Below are positions 48,901 through 60,860 of a stretch of 64,000 nt of DNA, piece after piece; the first letter of the stretch is position 1, and each line of letters opens with the position of its first letter. This DNA comes from Nepenthes gracilis (taxonomy: Eukaryota > Streptophyta > Magnoliopsida > Caryophyllales > Nepenthaceae), in assembly GCA_033239525.1 (NCBI GenBank), contig BSYO01000004.1:25954037-26018036 (forward strand). Direction: 5' to 3'. Under the pieces are notes generated by a model that had not been told where the DNA came from, searched no databases, and saw only the letters and a list, made by a program, of their open reading frames with translations. The position numbers were made by a program, and so were the translations under genes.

Positions 48901-49510
48901 TCGCCGAGGTCTTATCTTCTATGGCCATTCTAACTGCGAAATTTTTTAGGCTATTAATCCTTCGGAGTAGAGTGGCCTCTTCTTTTGATTTTCCCCTCAA
49001 GACGTTAGAGACTAGTGTTGGATGGGAAGCCACCAGCATGGTATTTTCTAATTAGCCTTACTGTGTCCTCACGCCAAGCTTATTGCTCCAACGATATGGC
49101 TCACGAGTAAGGATCCAAACAATAGATTGTTCTCTAATGTTGCATAAACCTCTTTGTGATCAAAGAGGTTACCGGCCATCTTGGGAGTGGCAAGGATGTT
49201 GCCACTCAGCCTTCTACCTCGAATGAAATCTGATTGTTTGAGCCGAGTTGAATTTAGATATTAGGCCTGCATGTTTTCTAGGCGGGTGCTTTCTTCATTT
49301 CTTCCTGAAGTCACAGCGTGTACGGTTGAAGAAAGAGCCCCCAGTAAGGATTCAAGTATTGATCTCTTTCTTGAAGAGGCCTGCCAGTCTCATTTATGGC
49401 TATTTATGAGACGGCCAGGTGTGGTGATCTTCTTGACAAGAGCGCTTGTATCAGTCTTAGTATTAATCAATTTTGTTTTCTTATTTTTGGTGGTAAAGTT
49501 GGCATTTTAG
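46000..49510 (-). other. Internal region of element 2 with CGGAGTGACCAAACTTT minisatellite
   Basis: The dominant structure is a degenerate minisatellite at about 47030-47810. Its units of roughly 16-20 bp are variants of CGGAGTGACCAAACTTT, repeated dozens of times with the period drifting. At 47870-48720 follow GGAATGGATT/CCAAACTGG-type repeats of longer, irregular period. The part at 46370-46560 is homologous to the repeat block of element 1. Open frames are short and without transposon motifs. Confidence 0.75.
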
Positions 49511-49532
49511 TCGCTTCCTACAGACAGCGCCA
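49511..49532 (-). other. Primer-binding-site-like sequence of element 2
   Basis: On the minus strand this reads TGGCGCTGTCTGTAGGAAGC, separated by ATAT from the end of the 5' LTR. It resembles the TGGCGCCGTCTGTGGGAA form of many plant gypsy-like elements and the corresponding site of element 1. Confidence 0.75.
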
Positions 49533-49536
49533 ATAT

Positions 49537-50466
49537 TGTATACTACGAATTCGGATCGTCCTACGGATTAGGGGGCCACGAATCGAATCTTCACGTTGGG
49601 TATATCTGATACGGATCCGATCTCCATAACCTCGAATGTGAACCCTGTGCAACAAAACTGAAAATAATAGGTCAGAGGACGACAAAAATTACTCCCATCG
49701 AATATCCTCCGACGCTCAAATCAGAAGTCTTTTTAAGAGAATAGAAAGATGTGAAGAGGTTGTATAGATGCATGTATGGGTGGATTTAGGATTTGGATGT
49801 GCTTAGTTGATGGACGGCTTAGAGGTGCGTCCGCAAAGGGGCGGCTTAAAGGTGCGTCTGTAGATGGGCGGCTTAGAGATGCGCAATTGTAAATTGTCCA
49901 ACTAAGTATTATTAGAGTGCTTTAGAGGGATGGCCGGTCACTTGAGTGGAAGATCTCCTGGAAGGAGAGGAGAGATTGCTTTTGGAAGAACTGGATGACA
50001 GGACTTCCTAGACGACAGAGATATCCCTTAAATGAGGATAAAGTCTTTTAGGATGGAGGGCTGACCTCCTTAGACATGATCTTCTGGATAGAGCACAAGA
50101 CTCCAGGAAGGTTGGATGGCAGAGCCTCCTCTTGGATTCTCCTCTCCAACCTCTCTTCTGGGTCCTTTCATTGGATGGCCTCCTGAGATGGATGGTGATT
50201 GGTCTTTCCTCCGTTTTTCTCTCCTTTTTTTTTCTTCGTTTCTTCTCTCTTGAAAATGAAAAGGTATTTATAGATGTAAACGATGGTTGGACAACCGCCC
50301 ACAAATAAGGATAAAACGAAACGGTTGTTACTTATTATTGTGAAGTGTGCTATCCTAATTAGACTGATTAGTTTTAACCGCTAACCATTTGGACAAATTA
50401 TGCCAATTGAAATGTTATTTATTTTTGTGCCTACTTCTTCTTGAGTTGAATTTATCGAATCAATCA
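49537..50466 (-). repeat. 5' LTR of element 2
   Basis: On the plus strand it starts TGTATACTACG and ends CGAATCAATCA, followed by the target copy CACAT. It carries minus-strand minisatellite units such as GGGGCGGCTTAAAGGTGCG at about 49815-49880, and a TATTTATAGATG word near 50264 that reads as a TATA box on the minus strand. Transcription from it would run away from the neighbouring F-box gene. Confidence 0.9.
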
Positions 50467-50471
50467 CACAT

Positions 50472-50800
50472 AATACACCCATATTGTAAAAAGTATTAAT
50501 ATAATTTATATATTTACAATTATTATTATTTTAATTTGAGAACAAGGCGCGCACACACAAAGGACAAAATCGACCATTGAGAAAGAAAAGCATGAGAAGG
50601 CATTAATTTGTCATGTTTGTCCTGATCGAAATTGTCAAACCGCTGGATGCTCCCTTTCCTAAACTTTCTACTCCAGCCTATTGGTAGTTTTCTTCCCCCA
50701 AATCAACCCAGATAACCTCCGGCCTCTCCAAATCCAGATCAAATCTAGAATCACAAGTGCTTGATTCTCTTCTTCGCATACGGGCGAGAGAGAGAGAGAG
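50472..50800 (+). promoter_or_regulatory. Short remaining 5' flank of the SLY1/GID2 gene
   Basis: Only about 330 bases separate the retrotransposon end from the start codon. No strong TATA box is visible. A (GA)n tract, GCGAGAGAGAGAGAGAG, sits directly before the ATG; such tracts are common in plant leaders. Any more distant ancestral promoter sequence has been moved more than 5 kb away by the insertion. Confidence 0.5.
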
Positions 50801-51301
50801 ATGGCGATGAAGCGATCGATAAGCACCAGCGACGACATCGCGGACAAGAAGCTGAAAAAGGTCAAGCTGGAAGACGAAGAGGAGGAGGAAGAGCGGGGGA
50901 GCGAGGCTGGCAGCGTGAATTTGGACGATAATTTGCTGTTCGAGGTTCTGAAGCACGTAGACGCGCGGACGCTAGCGGTGGCTGCCTGCGTGAGCAAGCT
51001 CTGGCACAAGACGGCGCAGGATGAGCGCCTATGGGAGCTGATCTGCACGCGCCACTGGTCTAACATTGGCTGCGGTACTCAACAGCTCAGATCCGTGGTC
51101 CTCGCTCTCGGAGGTTTCCGGCGGCTTCACTCTTCGTACCTGTGGCCTCTCTCCAAGCCATCGGCGCCAACGCCGACGCCGTTCTCCATGATCACGCCGA
51201 AGAGTAATTTCCGGTGGGGGAAGGATGAGGTTCATCTGTCTCTCTCTCTCCTTTCCATTCGTTACTTTGAGAAGATGAACTTCACCGGAAGAGGCAATTG
51301 A
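50801..51301 (+). CDS. SLY1: F-box protein SLY1/GID2, gibberellin signalling
   Basis: Single-exon gene for a 166-residue F-box protein. After a basic and acidic N-terminus (KKLKKVKLEDEEEEEE, 17-32) comes the F-box, about residues 39-80: NLDDNLLFEVLKHVDARTL, CVSKLWHKTAQDERLWEL. Then follow the family-specific C-terminal blocks ICTRHWSNIGCG, RSVVLALGGFRRLHSSYLW (GGF motif, 104-106) and LSLSLLSIRYFEKMNF (LSL motif, about 146-161). These blocks are diagnostic of Arabidopsis SLEEPY1 and rice GID2. That protein is the substrate receptor of an SCF E3 ligase which binds DELLA repressors once gibberellin-GID1 is bound, so that they are degraded in the nucleus. The linker between WPLSKP and the LSL block is longer than in Arabidopsis SLY1. 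The start is the first Met; a second Met is at codon 3. The frame is intact, so the gene appears functional despite the adjacent retrotransposon. Confidence 0.95.
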   Translation: MAMKRSISTSDDIADKKLKKVKLEDEEEEEERGSEAGSVNLDDNLLFEVLKHVDARTLAVAACVSKLWHKTAQDERLWELICTRHWSNIGCGTQQLRSVVLALGGFRRLHSSYLWPLSKPSAPTPTPFSMITPKSNFRWGKDEVHLSLSLLSIRYFEKMNFTGRGN

Positions 51302-53150
51302 AAATCTGGCGTTTGATTTGTTTCCTGTTAATTAATATACCATTATCCTAATAATTCATCTTGTATTTTACGGCGTGCTTTAATGAATGGATCCATGCCT
51401 TTTGTTTGATTTTCATTCCTACTCCCTGCTGTTTCCGAATTGTAATTTAGTTCTTTTTGGCTTTTCGATTTCGAATCGGTTGCAAACCTTGCTTTGCGCC
51501 ATCAAAGGGGAGCTGTGCTCAGATTATAAATGTTCGAATAGGACAAGTTATTCTGTATTGGTGTCTTTCTTAATGTAAAATATTTGAGTGTCAACTTTCA
51601 AAAAATACGTATTTGAAATATTTTTCCATGACTTGTTCCCTATTTATCGTTTTATTTTTATATAAGTTTGTTGGCGTGGATGGATCAACTGAATGATACC
51701 AAATTCCAATATGTCAATATCTTAACACTAGTAAAAAATTATTAAGCCACATATGGTTGGGCTTTTGATTTACAAAAGTAGATGCCTGTAACAAAAGAAG
51801 AAGAAGAAGACGACGACGGCGATGACGAAGAAGAGAGTGGGGGCGCCGATGAGAGTTTTATAACTTGTAAAACTCTAAAATTAATCCCCCCCCCCTTTTT
51901 TTAAGTGCTATATTTGTAACGCTTTTTAGCATTTTATAAATAAATATATATTGAAATATATTTTAAAGTGCATTTGATTTTAATTTAATTTTTATATAAA
52001 ATAAAATTTATACTAAGATACTCATAGATAAAAATAGAAATATGCAAAAAAAAATATGAAATTAATGAAAATTAATAAAACATATTTAATATTTTTTATA
52101 AATTTTGTTGGTTGTATATATTAACTTATTTTGTGATAAAATTTTATCTTAATTGAGTTATATTTAAACCTTTTTATTTATTAATTATATTTAATCATTA
52201 CTTAAGATAACATTTTCAAAGATGAAAAAAATTAGGTACACATGCACATCTAGAAATTTGGCTCCACATATAAAGGACGCCTAAAGGGTGTTTATATACA
52301 CTTTTTATTAAATATATGATACAAAAAGTTTAGTTTTCTCATTTCAAAATCATTAAACTATTATTAAGTACTTGTTTTAACTTATAAACTTTTAGAATTC
52401 AGTTAGCAGTTCAGATCTTAAAATTTTAAAAGTATTAGACATTTGTAAAATAGTAAAATAAAATCCAAAAGAAAATCAGATAATATTTGGTTCAGTTGTT
52501 AGAAAGCAAATCTAAATAATTTTTCGATGAAAATCACTTGCCAAGAGTTAGTCATTTAAAAGTTAGTGCATTTACGTGGCATGTTTTTTAAGTTAATTGT
52601 TACATAATAATTTATTTTAATTTGTTTGAGAAATTTAGATGATTTTATTCAATAACTATTTGATTCTTAACATTGTCATTCATCAACATATCCTAATTTA
52701 TTTAGGCATTTATAATCACTTACAATATAATAGCTCTTATTTATTGTCAAAATTGATCAGGTTTCAGATAAAAGAAAATTAGATAATGTTAGAATGTTTA
52801 AATAAATTATATTATGTAATGTTTATTTTTTTTTTAATTATATGTTTTATTTTAACATTTTTAGTTAAATGACATATTTAATATTTTTCTCGTAGAATTA
52901 TTGTGGACTAAGTCTAAATTTGATGGGCAATTCTTAATAGATAATTACTCCTCTTTTTTACTTATAATATTATTTTGAATTTCTTTGTTGCTTATCTTTG
53001 CTACATTTGTTGTGCTATTTTTAATATGTCTGAAAGATTATTATTGGGTTTTTAATGTTATTACTTATTAATTTTATTTTTAAATATAATATATAAAATT
53101 AAATAATTAATTTTTTAGACTATTGATTTTTGAACTATAAATCATATAAG
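51302..53150. other. Downstream flank of SLY1/GID2 and AT-rich spacer
   Basis: The first few hundred bases are probably the 3' untranslated region. A GAA/GAC-rich tract lies at 51797-51835 and a run of nine C at about 51887. The rest is AT-rich without a recognised gene. Confidence 0.45.
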
Positions 53151-53155
53151 CCACG

Positions 53156-54287
53156 TGATAGGTCTAGTAGCGTTTTGGGTCGGCACATATCCAAGCCCAA
53201 TCGTCAGCATGATAAACGGCTCAACAAGTTGTAGGTCCAGCCTCAACGAGGAGATCCATTTGGGACCCAACCCAAGAGCCATAGTAGCAACTAGAGCGAG
53301 ACCCATTAAACGATGTGTCTAGAAAGACGAGCGTCAACGGCCCAACCAATAACGTAGTTAGACTGATCAATCTAAAATGCCCTCAGACAGGCAGCCAGTA
53401 GAGCGATTAGATCACACGCATATAGAACGCCGCCTGAGGCCACCTAACGATTGCACCAAAAGACCACTCACAACCCCCTCATCACAATAAGCGATGTCTC
53501 GACACGGTGACTCCCATTAACGTCCTAATGGCCGGGTGAATCCTGTGGATACACATATCAATTGTCTTAACGCCAAAATTTTCTCCACAAAATATTATAA
53601 ACTCATTCCTCCTTCACGGAGGAGGGGGAGGACCCTAGCTAGAAATAAGACCCTCAAAGGAGAAGAGCAACTCTCGGGAGAATAGGGAGAGAGCAATGAT
53701 GCCCTCCTTAGAGCAACTCTCAAGGCCGAGCAATATTCGATAAAAAGTGACTCTTGGTGGGAAATCACCCACAAACGAGAATTAAGAACCCATAAACAAT
53801 TAGACCCTCTTTCTTGGCACAGTTCTCTCGTATTTTTAGTGAGTCACTCCCCACCAAGTGCCTTCATAGTTAGCTGCCTTTTTGTTAGGTGCACTCAGGA
53901 GCTCAATCCTCCATAGTAAGTTGCCCTCTGTCGAGCACACTCAGAAGCTCAGTCTTTCATAATGAGCCGCATCTGTATCGAGAGCACCTAGGAGCTCAAC
54001 TCTTCGCCTATTGATCCACCCCACGATCGGACGCACCTTAAAACTGTCACCATTTTTCTGACATCCTTATTATATATTTTCATTTTCTGAAAAAAATTAT
54101 GATTTAAATGTTGAAAGATAAATTGGAGAGTGAATTTCACCAAATATCTAATCTATTGTTTATAGTTTATAGTGCGTAAGTTTTAGATTAATAGTAACGG
54201 AGACCGGACTCGCTCTAGATCGACCCACACTAAAAGATCAAATAACTTTATAATCTGTACCATAACTCGTGGACCAAGGACGCATCA
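53156..54287 (+). repeat. Probable solo LTR of the coding-less LTR family
   Basis: A 1.1-kb GC-richer island starting TGATAGGTCTAG and ending GGACCAAGGACGCATCA. The start matches element 2's LTR (TGATAGGTTC) and the end matches element 1's (GAGATGCATCA). The block AGTTTATAGTGCGTAAGTTT..GGAGACCGGACTCGCT near 54165-54220 parallels 30335-30385 and 36100-36160. The flanks CCACG and CTACA agree at three of five positions, compatible with an eroded target duplication. No partner LTR or internal region adjoins it. Confidence 0.75.
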
Positions 54288-56059
54288 CTACAGAATTAAA
54301 ACATAACTGCACATTAATAGCTTGAAATACCTGTGTCCATTGAAAGTTTTATTCAATTTATGAAAAATCTAAACTATAATATAAAATTTAATTACAAATT
54401 ACTTTTTAATTTGTGACAAATTAATTTGTTTCCATCCTTCCTAGTACAAGACAATAATATGAAAATAACTTTGATATTCCTTAAGTCTCTTTCATTTTGT
54501 GCAACTTATAAAATGTACCAGATATTTAATAAATTGTGAAACTAAGAAAAGCGTATCATACAAATATTTAATAATTTATCAAGAAAATTAAATGTTACAA
54601 TTATTTAGTTATATTTTATAAAAAAAATATTTTATTTATTAATCCAATCTTTAATAAAAATAACTCTTTATTAATTAAAAACTTATTTCTTTTCCTACCT
54701 TATTAAATAACAAATTACACCATCATGGGTATGATTTAAAATATCAATTTTCTGGCGCTGCAAAAGGGAGAGTTTGCAAGATTGCTTGGCTATATTATTA
54801 ATTTTTTAAAATTTTTTAACATTTAAATATTTTAATATATTTTATTAAAAGTATTATGTATAAGGCTTCAGAATATCCAAATAGAATGCCAAAGGAATAT
54901 ATTTTTTTAAATCAATTTGGAATAAAAATTAAAGGAGACTATTTCACACACATTTTTGTGAACTTTTATTATTGTGAATACAGAAAAGAAGAGAGGAAGA
55001 CAAATTAATTTCATGTTAGTAATTTTGTATTATTAGATATAAATTTACTTAAAATTTTGATGATCCATTTAATAATTTAAAATCATAAAATTTTACAAAA
55101 CCCTGTCCAGGAGTGAGTCCTTCGAAGGCCTCAAGTAATAAGAAAAATGGGTCTTAATTTTATCCCAAATGTAAAATTCCTCAATAATTAAAAAAAAAAA
55201 AAGAAACACTATGTATAGTAAGTGAAATTATTTTAAAAAATTTAAAATTTTTTATTTATTTTGATAAATAATTAAAAATAAAATTTTACAAAACCCTTAA
55301 TGACAATATGTTGAAAAATTTAAATCCCAAATTTTTCCTCAATAATTAAAAATGACTATAAAATAAAAATATTTTAAAAAATTTTAAATTTTTTATTATT
55401 TTGATAAAATTAAAAAATTAATGACAATATGTTGTTTAAAATTTTAACTGACTATGAAATAAAATTATTTTAAAAAATTTGTGCAGATAATAATAGTTTA
55501 AAAATCTGTGATCATGAATTATAAATTTATTACTATAAATATATACATTTAATAGATAGTAAAATTCTTACTTTTGAGTTATCTAATATTTTTATATAAG
55601 TTTCTAAATTAATATAAATTATATATTAGCCAGTCAAAAAACTATATTAACTAATATAAAAAGATAAAAATATAGCCTTTTAATTAATATTTATTGTCAA
55701 TATTTATGTTAGCATTTGAAAGATAAAAAATATTTTACATTGGTAATTAATAAAAAATTAAACTAATTATATGAAAATTATTTGATGAATTATTATTATT
55801 AAAAATAATATATAATTATCATTTATTTTTAACGTATTGATAATTAAATGTATATGTAGCATCATAAATAAAGTATTGGTATACTTAAACTCTATTTATT
55901 AAATTATTAAGGATAAAATTAATATCGAGTTTGACTTATTAACATTATAAATTAAATCTATTTTATATAATAAATTACAATTAAAATTTATATTTGCTCG
56001 ACTCGAAAAATCCAACCCAAAAAAAAGGCCTATGAATGAAGAAAGGTCTAACTACTCAA
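54288..56059. other. AT-rich spacer
   Basis: Very AT-rich with repeated TTTAAAAAATTT and AATAATTAAAAA words. A short imperfect local repeat occurs at about 55080-55480 (AAAATTTTACAAAACCCT twice). No gene was seen. Confidence 0.5.
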
Positions 56060-56740
56060 TGATTTCAACCCGGCCTACTTATTATCAGTCAAAACGGTAT
56101 AACCTGTTCCTCTTACCCTAAACGCAGTGGCGTTATTGGATAAAGATAAGCTAATCGATCACCCTTAAACAGGACGGTTAAATATTCTGTAAAACCGTTC
56201 TGGTTAATATAAATATTTTGCCAATATTCACCCCAAGAAGAGGGGGGCCGAAACAGCCAAAGAAAAAGAATCCAAAAATGAGGAAGCAGAAGAGAAAAAA
56301 TGGAGAAAGGGAGCCACCCACTCGGCCATAAGACATTACCCAAAGAGGCTAGTCATCTGGCTCAAAAGGCTTATCCTCTTTCAACAGGACTCTCTTTCTC
56401 TCTTTTTTAGGAAGCCTGCCTTCCATATTTTTAAAAAACTCCTCAATAGAGATCAAGTTTAAGACATCCTCAGCGGGTGTATCTCTAATCCGTCTATCAA
56501 TAGGACATATTCACGGTCAATCTACTGCATATACATTCTCCATACATCTTTCTATACTCTTGAAAAGATATCTGATTTGAATATCGAAGGATTTACGGTG
56601 GGACAATTCTTGCCGTCCTCTGACCTATTGTTTCAATTATATTGTGCAAGGTTCAGGTTCGAGGCTATGAATATCGAATTCGCATCAGATCGACCAACAT
56701 AAAAATCTTATTTGTGACCCCTAATTTATAGGATAATTTG
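56060..56740 (+). repeat. Truncated LTR of the coding-less LTR family
   Basis: Shares with the other LTRs the downstream block CATCTTTCTATACTCTTGAAA, GAAGGATTTACGGTGGGA, CAATTCTTGCCGTCCTCTGACC and GTGCAAGGTTCAGGTT, in that order, and a short relic of the TCTCTAA-CCG minisatellite near 56480. The left edge near TGATTTCAACCC and the right edge are uncertain; the terminal GATGCATCA is missing. Confidence 0.6.
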
Positions 56741-56823
56741 AATTCATAGTATGCAATAATATTTAATATATAAGTTGTTATTAAATAGTAAATAATAGCT
56801 TTATAATATTTGAAGTAGCCTAA

Positions 56824-57096
56824 CTTGAAGCTCAAGCGAGAGACCAGGTAACGGACGAGGATGACAAGAGAGAGAGAGAGGCCAAAGAACAGCCACTGTT
56901 CTTCCTTCCTGTACAGCCACGGCAGCAGCAGCAACAATGGCGACGACAGTCTGCTTCTTTCCGGCAACGGCAGCGTGACATTTCTTTCAACGGCCTGCTA
57001 CCTCCACTCGATGAGCCCCAATTCATATACATGTATGGCCTCCGAGAATACGAAGAGAGTCGGCAAAATAAATGGAGGAGATGGGCGGGCGATTGA
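56824..57096 (+). pseudogene. Unrecognised open frame without a start codon
   Basis: A 90-codon frame open from a stop at 56821 to a TGA at 57094 has no early ATG. It reads EDDKREREAKEQPLFF, then a Gln-run PRQQQQQWRRQ, then DISFNGLLPPLDEPQFIYMY and YEESRQNKWRRWAGD. Its composition looks like real protein (aromatic and acidic clusters, no low-complexity tail) and its GC content is well above the surroundings. An overlapping ATG-started frame (56861-57136) reads less naturally. It may be a captured or decayed exon. I do not recognise a family. Confidence 0.25.
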
Positions 57097-57139
57097 GAGA
57101 ACGAGGAGGGAAAGAGACGTGAAGGGGAAGAGATGAATT

Positions 57140-60100
57140 TGATTTCAGGATTCTTGGTTGCAGATCGAGATGTAGAAGGGGGATGTAGCGGTGCGCGTGC
57201 CGTTTGGGGGTGAATTTGAATATTTTTAATATAATTAATATGAATTAAACTAATTTAATTAAATTTTAGTCTATTAATTACACCCATATAAATATACAAA
57301 CACCTACTATTATTATAATGATAAGTTTTTAATTATTATTTAATATCATTTGAAAATAATTAGAAATGATTAAATTATTCTTATGATATTTTTGTCAATT
57401 CGTTACGTTTGATCTGATTATAAAATTAGTTTAAATTTATCTATAATTAATATAATATTAATTATCATTATTGATGATTAGTTTTGATCAAGAGTTCAAT
57501 AAATTTACATTAAAATACTAAAATATTATTGTAGTTCAGGGGCAAAATAAATTATTATTACGTTTTACGGCAATTTTACCCATTTTAGCTCGGAGGTGGT
57601 CATTGATCTTTATTTATTGCAACACAGCAAAATGTTAAAAGCATATGGTTGATACTTAATCTTGATAAATTTATATTTAATTTGAATTCAAATGTCATGC
57701 TATTTTTCATTTGGTAGTTCTTAGCTTTATAAACAAACAGAAGTGCTAATTATTGAACGTATTAGACGAAAGGCTCTGTACTTAATAGGCTTTAATGAAT
57801 GCAATTTCATGGACTCCTTCTTGGACAGTGCTATGGACCATTAGGACCACAAAAGTGTTATTGGGCTGAATGTTGGCCCAAAGTGGCCTTTTCTTTTCAA
57901 GTGGGCCATTAGTGGCCTAGTTTCCACTAAAGTTGTAAAATTTTGTTGGACAGTCCGTCAACATAAAGCCCATTAAATAAAAGCCATTTTAAGTTGGTGT
58001 TCATGGCTTATGAAAAAATCAGAGACTTTCATACAAATTTCTATCCTTTGGAAAAATCGTACACATAATGTATTATTTTAACCCATATAGTAAAAATATT
58101 AAATAATAGAATATCTATTTTATAATTGGTTTTTTTTTTTTAAAGAATGAGTGCTTTATTTTTAAATATTCAAATTCTAAATATTCAACTTACATAATCC
58201 TAAAATCAAAAAATTGCAAGAGTTATCCAAATACTAAATAAATGATATAATTAATAATATTAAATTTTAATAAAATATCTCATAAAAAAAGTATCAAATA
58301 TACTAGAGCAATTACAATATGCAACCAGTTATCTACTATCTAAAACTTTACACTACATTGTTATCATAATACAAAAGTTACAGCATATCTAACAAAGATT
58401 TTTCCCAAAATTGAATATCAAGAATGCAACTGAAATTTTATCTAATCTAAATATCAATAATAATAGAGATTCTATCAAATATATTTCAATAGATACTAAA
58501 ATTATATAAAATATTATAATAATTTTTTCGAATCTTATTCAATTTTAAAATCAACGATTACGCATTTGCCACAAATAGTTAGATAACATTGAGAAGTTAT
58601 CGATATTCGTAAATTTGATAAATAATAAACTCTATAATATCACGATACCTTACCACCCGTAATGTATAATTAATAAACTTAACTCATACATTTAATATTC
58701 TCATTATCCTTTAGGATAAGCTTAAAATATACCACATTCATATTCTGATAGTTTGATTAGAATTTATGATCAAATGGGATTCAAAATACTCTATTTCAAA
58801 CACATATCAAATTTAACACTCTTCAATGTGATATCCCTTAATATCTTATCACGCATTATTTACGGGACAATAAGTATCTCTCCAATAACAAAAACTTCAA
58901 TCTATCAAAATATAAAAATTAATATTAGATAACTATAAATATTACTAAAATTATATATTTTTTATATCTCTTATGATCATAATATTTTTATATAATTATA
59001 GATATCAAGAATATTGAGAATTCAAGCATTTTAACTTTATTGTAGAGATTTTATCATAATCTTATAAGAAAATGACATACACAAATGACATAAAAGGAGG
59101 ATATTTCAATAACCTTTTAAATTTTAATAATATTTTCTGAAAAATATAGGAATATGAATAATATATATTAAAATATGAGAGAATTTGTGCAAGAAGGGTA
59201 TGCATGCAACTGAAATATCAAAATGAATAGAGATGATACAAGCATAAAATAAGATGGCATAAATCTTTAATTTTAGGCAAATATAAAGGAAACTATTTCA
59301 ATATTTTTATCAAAGAAATGAAAAAAAATGGCCTAAAATTAATTTGTCTTAGCTTAATTTTTAATGATTCTTCAAAATTTAATCCAATTTCTCTTCCTTT
59401 TTCATCTCTTTCTCTTCTTCTCATCTCTTTTTTTAATTCTCTTACAAATTTTCTTAAAAGAACCTAAATTTTTTAAAAATTCTCTAAAAATAAGCTAAAA
59501 TTTTTTTAAAAATTTTTAAAAAATAAGCTAAAAAATTGATTGAATCCACTTATATAAATAAGTTAGCACACACATACTAGTCATGACCCTATTAGACATA
59601 GGGCTGTCACACAACCTTTTTGCCTCTAAATGCCTCAACATTTAGAATCAGCACACAAACCCCTATTACATTGACATCAGGTGCATCTGTTTTTGTTAAA
59701 CATCCACGATAAACTTTTTCATGCGCCTCATACGCCCTTCATTGTTTTATGTACACCAAAGCCGATCACGCTCTTATCATATGTAAGTTTAGACTATTTA
59801 ATAATTAAAATTTTATCTAAATAAATACTCAGAACTCATACCCACAATCAAATCAAATCTTAACCTCGTTATGACTCACATAAAGCCATAGCAAGTGGGC
59901 TTGGAACTTTATATCCCAGTCCATTCCATCTTAAGAGGTTATGCTAACCCAAGTTGTCCCTATTTAATTATTGTGCTTCTATAGGATCTATTCAATAAAG
60001 AAAGTATGCAATGGTCGATTTGATTCAAGATGGATTGATCAGATTGGATTTTTGAATCTAACGGTTGAAGAGGGATGTCAAAAAGCTCTCAAATTTTACC

Positions 60101-60860
60101 ATATGGGGTTATTGTATACCCTCAAGCCATAAAGAAATGAGAAATCTCTTGGTCAAATCCTAAGATATAGTTGTATAAAGAGACGGCTACTCATTACATA
60201 TAATTATATGAATCCAATAATACAAATACATTGATAAAATATTAATTATTTAGGTATTTTTTAAAATTGCCTAGAATATTCCTCTAGATCAAAATTACTT
60301 CTAGACAAAAATAGCTAAAATAATTAATAATTTGTTAAAATTACATAAACATGACATATACTTAATAATCTATCAAAATAATTAAAATTTATAATTTTGT
60401 ATTATTTTATTTCATTTTATTAAAAAATCACTTCTCTATAAGGCCAAACATTTATGAAAAAAGTATCTCTATAATTTAAAAATTAATTATTTTTTTATAT
60501 TTTATAAATGATAAGACTTATCAATTATATAAATTTTTAGATAATCGTTAAAAAAAAGGGGACTTTTTCAAAAAAATTCCAATTACATATTTTACACAAA
60601 TTTCTATAACTCCCCTTTAAATAAACAGAAATAAAATAAAATAAAATAATAAAATATATTATTAATATTTAATTTTACATAATTATATTATAAGATAATA
60701 TTATTATTTAACCATAAGTTAAAAAATACGATGTAAAAACTTTCGATACTAATAAAGAATAAATGTCACAGTTTAAAAGTAACTCATGAATTTTTTCCTC
60801 CCCCGGAAAGGAATCTAATAGTCCAGCAAGTTGCTCTGTAAACCAAAGTTGGGTTAACAT
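57140..60860. other. AT-rich intergenic region
   Basis: No gene recognised. At 57830-57970 several GGGCCATT/TTGGCCC/TGGGCTG words cluster, resembling site II-type promoter elements but with no gene following. The rest is very AT-rich with long A/T runs. Confidence 0.45.

Larger units (their letters stand above)
45131..50466 (-). mobile_element. Large LTR retrotransposon without recognisable gag or pol (element 2)
   Basis: A 5.3-kb element on the minus strand with LTRs of about 0.87 and 0.93 kb and a perfect 5-bp duplication CACAT at 45126-45130 and 50467-50471. The primer-like site lies beside the right LTR and a purine tract (minus strand ATGGGGGCTTA) beside the left one, so the orientation is right to left. 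It belongs to the same family as element 1. The LTRs share GGGCGGCTTAGAGGTGCG-type minisatellite units. The internal segment 46376-46445 (CTAAGGTTTTAAGTTTGAC, GGGCCGCTCGGTGA) matches element 1 in inverse. No gag, protease, integrase or polymerase motif was found. Its right end lies about 335 bp before the start codon of the SLY1/GID2 gene. Confidence 0.9.

Noticed and set aside
50668..51066. 132-codon minus-strand open frame
   Set aside because: It lies antisense over the SLY1/GID2 coding region and consists of Ser/Leu runs mirrored from the acidic and GA-rich codons. It is a shadow of the real gene.
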